From contig CAYMPV010000003.1 of assembly GCA_964392305.1 (NCBI GenBank), positions 62,001 through 126,000 of the forward strand: a DNA stretch of 64,000 nucleotides, given 5' to 3'. Positions 62,027 through 64,000 of the stretch are shown here, piece after piece. Each line of letters opens with the position of its first letter. Within the stretch, counting starts at the first letter, position 1. Made by a program: the position numbers and the translations under genes. This DNA comes from JACKIC01 sp964392305. Lineage in GTDB: Bacteria > Planctomycetota > UBA1135 > UBA2386. Below the pieces are notes generated by a model. That model saw only the letters and a list, made by a program, of their open reading frames with translations. It was not told where the DNA came from and did no database searches.

Positions 62027-63505
62027 ATGCGCCAACTCCTCGCTGTCGCGATGCTCGCCGTCGCGCTCCCCTGCCAGATCGCACCGCCGCTGCCGCTCGA
62101 ACAGGCCGACCGCTTCGACTCGGGCTGGATCGACAACCTGACCGCGACACCACTGGTGGTCGCCTCGCACCTTGCGCAGGTGCCGAACGCGCTGTGGCTG
62201 CGCGTGCAGTTCGACGCGTGCAACCTGCCGCGGGGCTCCGAACTGCGGCTCGTGAGTCTGCAGGACCAGGCGACGCAACACTTCAACATGGCGAGTCTGC
62301 GCGACTACCAGTTCGGCTCGGCCTACTTCAACGGCAACGCCGTGCGCATCGACCTGATCGCAGCGCCCGGGTCGCGGGGCAACCGCCTCGCCGTTTCGCA
62401 CCTGCTCTACGCCGACGGCACCGGCGTGGATCTCGGCATCTGCGGCCCCACCGATACGCGCGTGCTCAGCACCGACCCGCGCGTCGGCCGCCTGGGCGGC
62501 TGCTGCACGATGTTCCTGCTCAACGAGTTCGCGCTCGCCACGGCCGGGCACTGCCTGGGCAGCGCCAGCGGCATCGTGTCGTTCAACGTGCCCCTCTCCG
62601 ACGCCAGCGGCACGCCGCAGTATCCACCGCCCGACGACCAGTACGCATTCGCGGCGGGCTCGGCGACGTCGAGCAACGGGGGCCTGGGCAACGACTGGTG
62701 CGTGGTGGCGGCGGTGCGCAACTCGAACACCAACCGCTACCCCGGCGAGGTGCAGGGGTTCTTCTACTGGGGCACGCCGCCGTCGGTAGGCGGACAGACG
62801 CTGGCGGTGACCGGCTACGGCAGCCACGCCAACCCGACCTGGAGCTACGCACAGAAGACCCACTCGGGACCGCGCACGTCGAGCGACCCGACGACACTGG
62901 CCTTCGCGGTGCACGTCAGCGGCTGCAACTCCGGCTCGCCGGTGATCGAGGTCGGCACGCAGCGGGCGTTCGGCATCACCACCCACGCGGGCTGCGACGT
63001 CAACGGTGGCTCCAACTACGGCACCGGCTTCGGCAACACCGCGCTGCACACCGCCCTCACATACCTGCAGCTCAGTCACTTTGCCGGCACCACCGCGACC
63101 TTCGGCAACGGCTGCGGCGGCGCCTTCGGCGTGCCGACACTGGGGTTCTCGGGCATCCCCGACGTCGGCCAGCCGATGACGATCGAGATCGACGGGCTCA
63201 ACCCGAACACCAACCAGTTCGGCACCCTGCTGATCGGTCTGTCGAACAGCAGCTGGAGCGGCGGCGCCCTGCCGACGTCGCTGGCCTCGTACGGACTGCA
63301 CGGCTGCACGCTGTACGTGCGCGACGACGCGGTGCTGTTCCTGCCCACCAACTTCGGCTCGACCAGCTACGTGCAGCAGCTGCCCAACCACCTGTCGTTC
63401 GTGGCGATGCCGATCTACTGCCAGTACCTGGCGCTCGACAACACGGCCAGCAATGCGGTGCAGGGTGTGGCGACGAATGCGGGCCGCATCCGCATCGGCA
63501 ACTGA
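62027..63505 (+). CDS. Exported trypsin-like serine peptidase with planctomycetal C-terminal domain
   Basis: A 492-residue protein with signal peptide MRQLLAVAMLAVALPCQ. Residues about 20-130 are a beta prodomain. Residues about 130-350 are a chymotrypsin-like domain with the catalytic His in ALATAGHCLG (about 172), Asp in GLGNDWCVVAAV (about 223) and Ser in GCNSGSPVIEV (about 304); two Cys flank the site (GGCCTMFLLN). Residues about 355-492 are a C-terminal domain (FGNGCGGAFGVPTLGFSG, then LLIGLSNSSWSGGALP and LALDNTASNAVQG) matching the tail of the 610-1998 protein in pattern. It would be secreted and cleave proteins outside the cell. Confidence 0.9.
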   Translation: MRQLLAVAMLAVALPCQIAPPLPLEQADRFDSGWIDNLTATPLVVASHLAQVPNALWLRVQFDACNLPRGSELRLVSLQDQATQHFNMASLRDYQFGSAYFNGNAVRIDLIAAPGSRGNRLAVSHLLYADGTGVDLGICGPTDTRVLSTDPRVGRLGGCCTMFLLNEFALATAGHCLGSASGIVSFNVPLSDASGTPQYPPPDDQYAFAAGSATSSNGGLGNDWCVVAAVRNSNTNRYPGEVQGFFYWGTPPSVGGQTLAVTGYGSHANPTWSYAQKTHSGPRTSSDPTTLAFAVHVSGCNSGSPVIEVGTQRAFGITTHAGCDVNGGSNYGTGFGNTALHTALTYLQLSHFAGTTATFGNGCGGAFGVPTLGFSGIPDVGQPMTIEIDGLNPNTNQFGTLLIGLSNSSWSGGALPTSLASYGLHGCTLYVRDDAVLFLPTNFGSTSYVQQLPNHLSFVAMPIYCQYLALDNTASNAVQGVATNAGRIRIGN

Positions 63506-63560
63506 CCGCGGTTGTGGTTTGTACCCGGTTCGGTACCCAACCGGCGGCGGGCGGGTGCCA

Positions 63561-63929
63561 TCACGACACGCCATGGCGGGGCTCGATGCCCGGGCAGGTG
63601 CGCTGCACCAGCTGCAGCAGCGCGGGATCCTGCAGCACCTCGGGCCAGAACGGCCACTGCCGACACTTCGCCGGGCGCACCGCGTAGATACCGCAGCTCG
63701 CGTGCGCACCGTCCTGCAAGAACACACAGCGGCTGCCCAGACCGTCCTTGAGCCGCACGCCGTCGGGCTGCAGGTAGCGGCTGCGGAACGCGGCGACGTC
63801 CATGTCCAGGTGCGCGGCGATGGCTTCGATCTCGGCGGCGGTGACGCGCACGATGCCGCCGGGGATCGCGCAGCAGTTGCCCGATCGCCGGCACGCGAAG
63901 CGGAACGGAAAACCCTCACGCTCCTCCAT
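63561..63929 (-). CDS. YkgJ-type cysteine-cluster protein
   Basis: A 122-residue protein of the YkgJ/Fe-S-oxidoreductase-like cysteine cluster family. Motifs are CRRSGNCCAIPGG (C-x5-CC, residues 13-20), RYLQPDGVRLKDGLGSRCVFL, SCGIYAVRPAKCRQWPFWP and a last Cys in QRTCPG. These eight Cys probably bind zinc or an Fe-S cluster. ATG 63929 follows GGTGAG; in the same frame the reading continues to the window edge without a stop, so a longer N-terminus cannot be excluded. A different frame ends in a TGA overlapping this ATG, which would suit an upstream partner gene. Confidence 0.8.
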   Translation of the reverse strand: MEEREGFPFRFACRRSGNCCAIPGGIVRVTAAEIEAIAAHLDMDVAAFRSRYLQPDGVRLKDGLGSRCVFLQDGAHASCGIYAVRPAKCRQWPFWPEVLQDPALLQLVQRTCPGIEPRHGVS

Positions 63930-64000
63930 CAGCTCACCGCCGGCGACGACGCAACCGGTGATCGAACAGCGAGCCGCGGCGCGCGCCGGGGCGGCCGCCG

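Noticed and set aside
63506..63547. Hairpin between convergent genes at the right end
   Set aside because: Pairing is interrupted and several alignments are possible; too uncertain to annotate.
63930..64000. A separate upstream gene at the right edge
   Set aside because: Two frames are open to the edge, and neither gives recognisable protein; not enough sequence to decide.

Overview
The window is a GC-rich, densely coded stretch (about 70% G+C by eye) with 48 protein genes supported, no rRNA, tRNA, CRISPR array or insertion sequence, and no gene-free gap over 300 bases. It most likely comes from a Planctomycetota chromosome. The evidence is a DUF1592-type cytochrome protein paired with a DUF1552 protein (53180-56283), many exported proteins sharing a C-terminal beta domain (610-1998, 28599-29825, 56338-57477, 62027-63505), DUF1343 proteins, a multi-Ig lipoprotein ending in a metallopeptidase motif, and frequent GTG/TTG starts. 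The assignment rests on gene content only.

Layout. 1-4370: a truncated LamG protein, a kelch-like exported protein, then a coupled hydroxypyruvate reductase/glycerate 2-kinase pair. 4546-10426: a three-gene ATGA-coupled operon (Ig-rich lipoprotein with HExxH motif, exported HEAT-like protein, large DNA-binding-like protein with an RNA polymerase alpha-CTD-like segment). 10413-19228: a PAP2 phosphatase and the SpoVR / YeaH(DUF444) / PrkA stress kinase set, with two unrelated genes, one inverted, between SpoVR and the other two. 19391-22312: two M28 peptidases and an alpha/beta hydrolase. 22359-28503: an exported protein, a TPR hybrid histidine kinase and a transglutaminase-esterase fusion. 28599-35528: an exported protein, a DUF420 membrane protein, CheR, then ribH, nusB, ftsY and an O-antigen-ligase-like protein joined to ftsY by a ladder of mini-ORFs. 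35606-36373: a solitary REP-associated (Y1) transposase gene. 36412-48367: an amino-sugar / peptidoglycan-salvage divergon. 48371-53167: an exported protein, a MgtC/DUF4010 membrane protein, an esterase and a cyclase-like repeat protein. 53180-64000: cytochrome/DUF1552 pair, LamG protein, RecQ helicase, two exported proteins and a cysteine-cluster protein.

How the genes work together. The clearest module is 37750-48367. Left-going are murQ, nagX-like, an SMP-30 lactonase, nagB and an exported NagZ-type GH3 fused to a serine beta-lactamase domain. Right-going are a sodium:solute symporter and two NamZ-type exo-muramidases. The two halves diverge from one 43-bp gap holding overlapping, nearly symmetric -10 elements. 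Together they would cut exported or foreign murein to MurNAc/GlcNAc, import the sugars and feed fructose-6-phosphate. A MurNAc kinase and NagA are not in the window.

Expression signals. Many operon-leading genes lack a Shine-Dalgarno sequence and carry a TANNNT hexamer 6-9 nt before the start codon, which suggests leaderless or near-leaderless mRNAs. Internal and many exported-protein genes have GAGG-type ribosome sites. The most unusual non-coding structure is a three-helix, possibly pseudoknotted leader at 59378-59468, just before an exported 816-residue protein.
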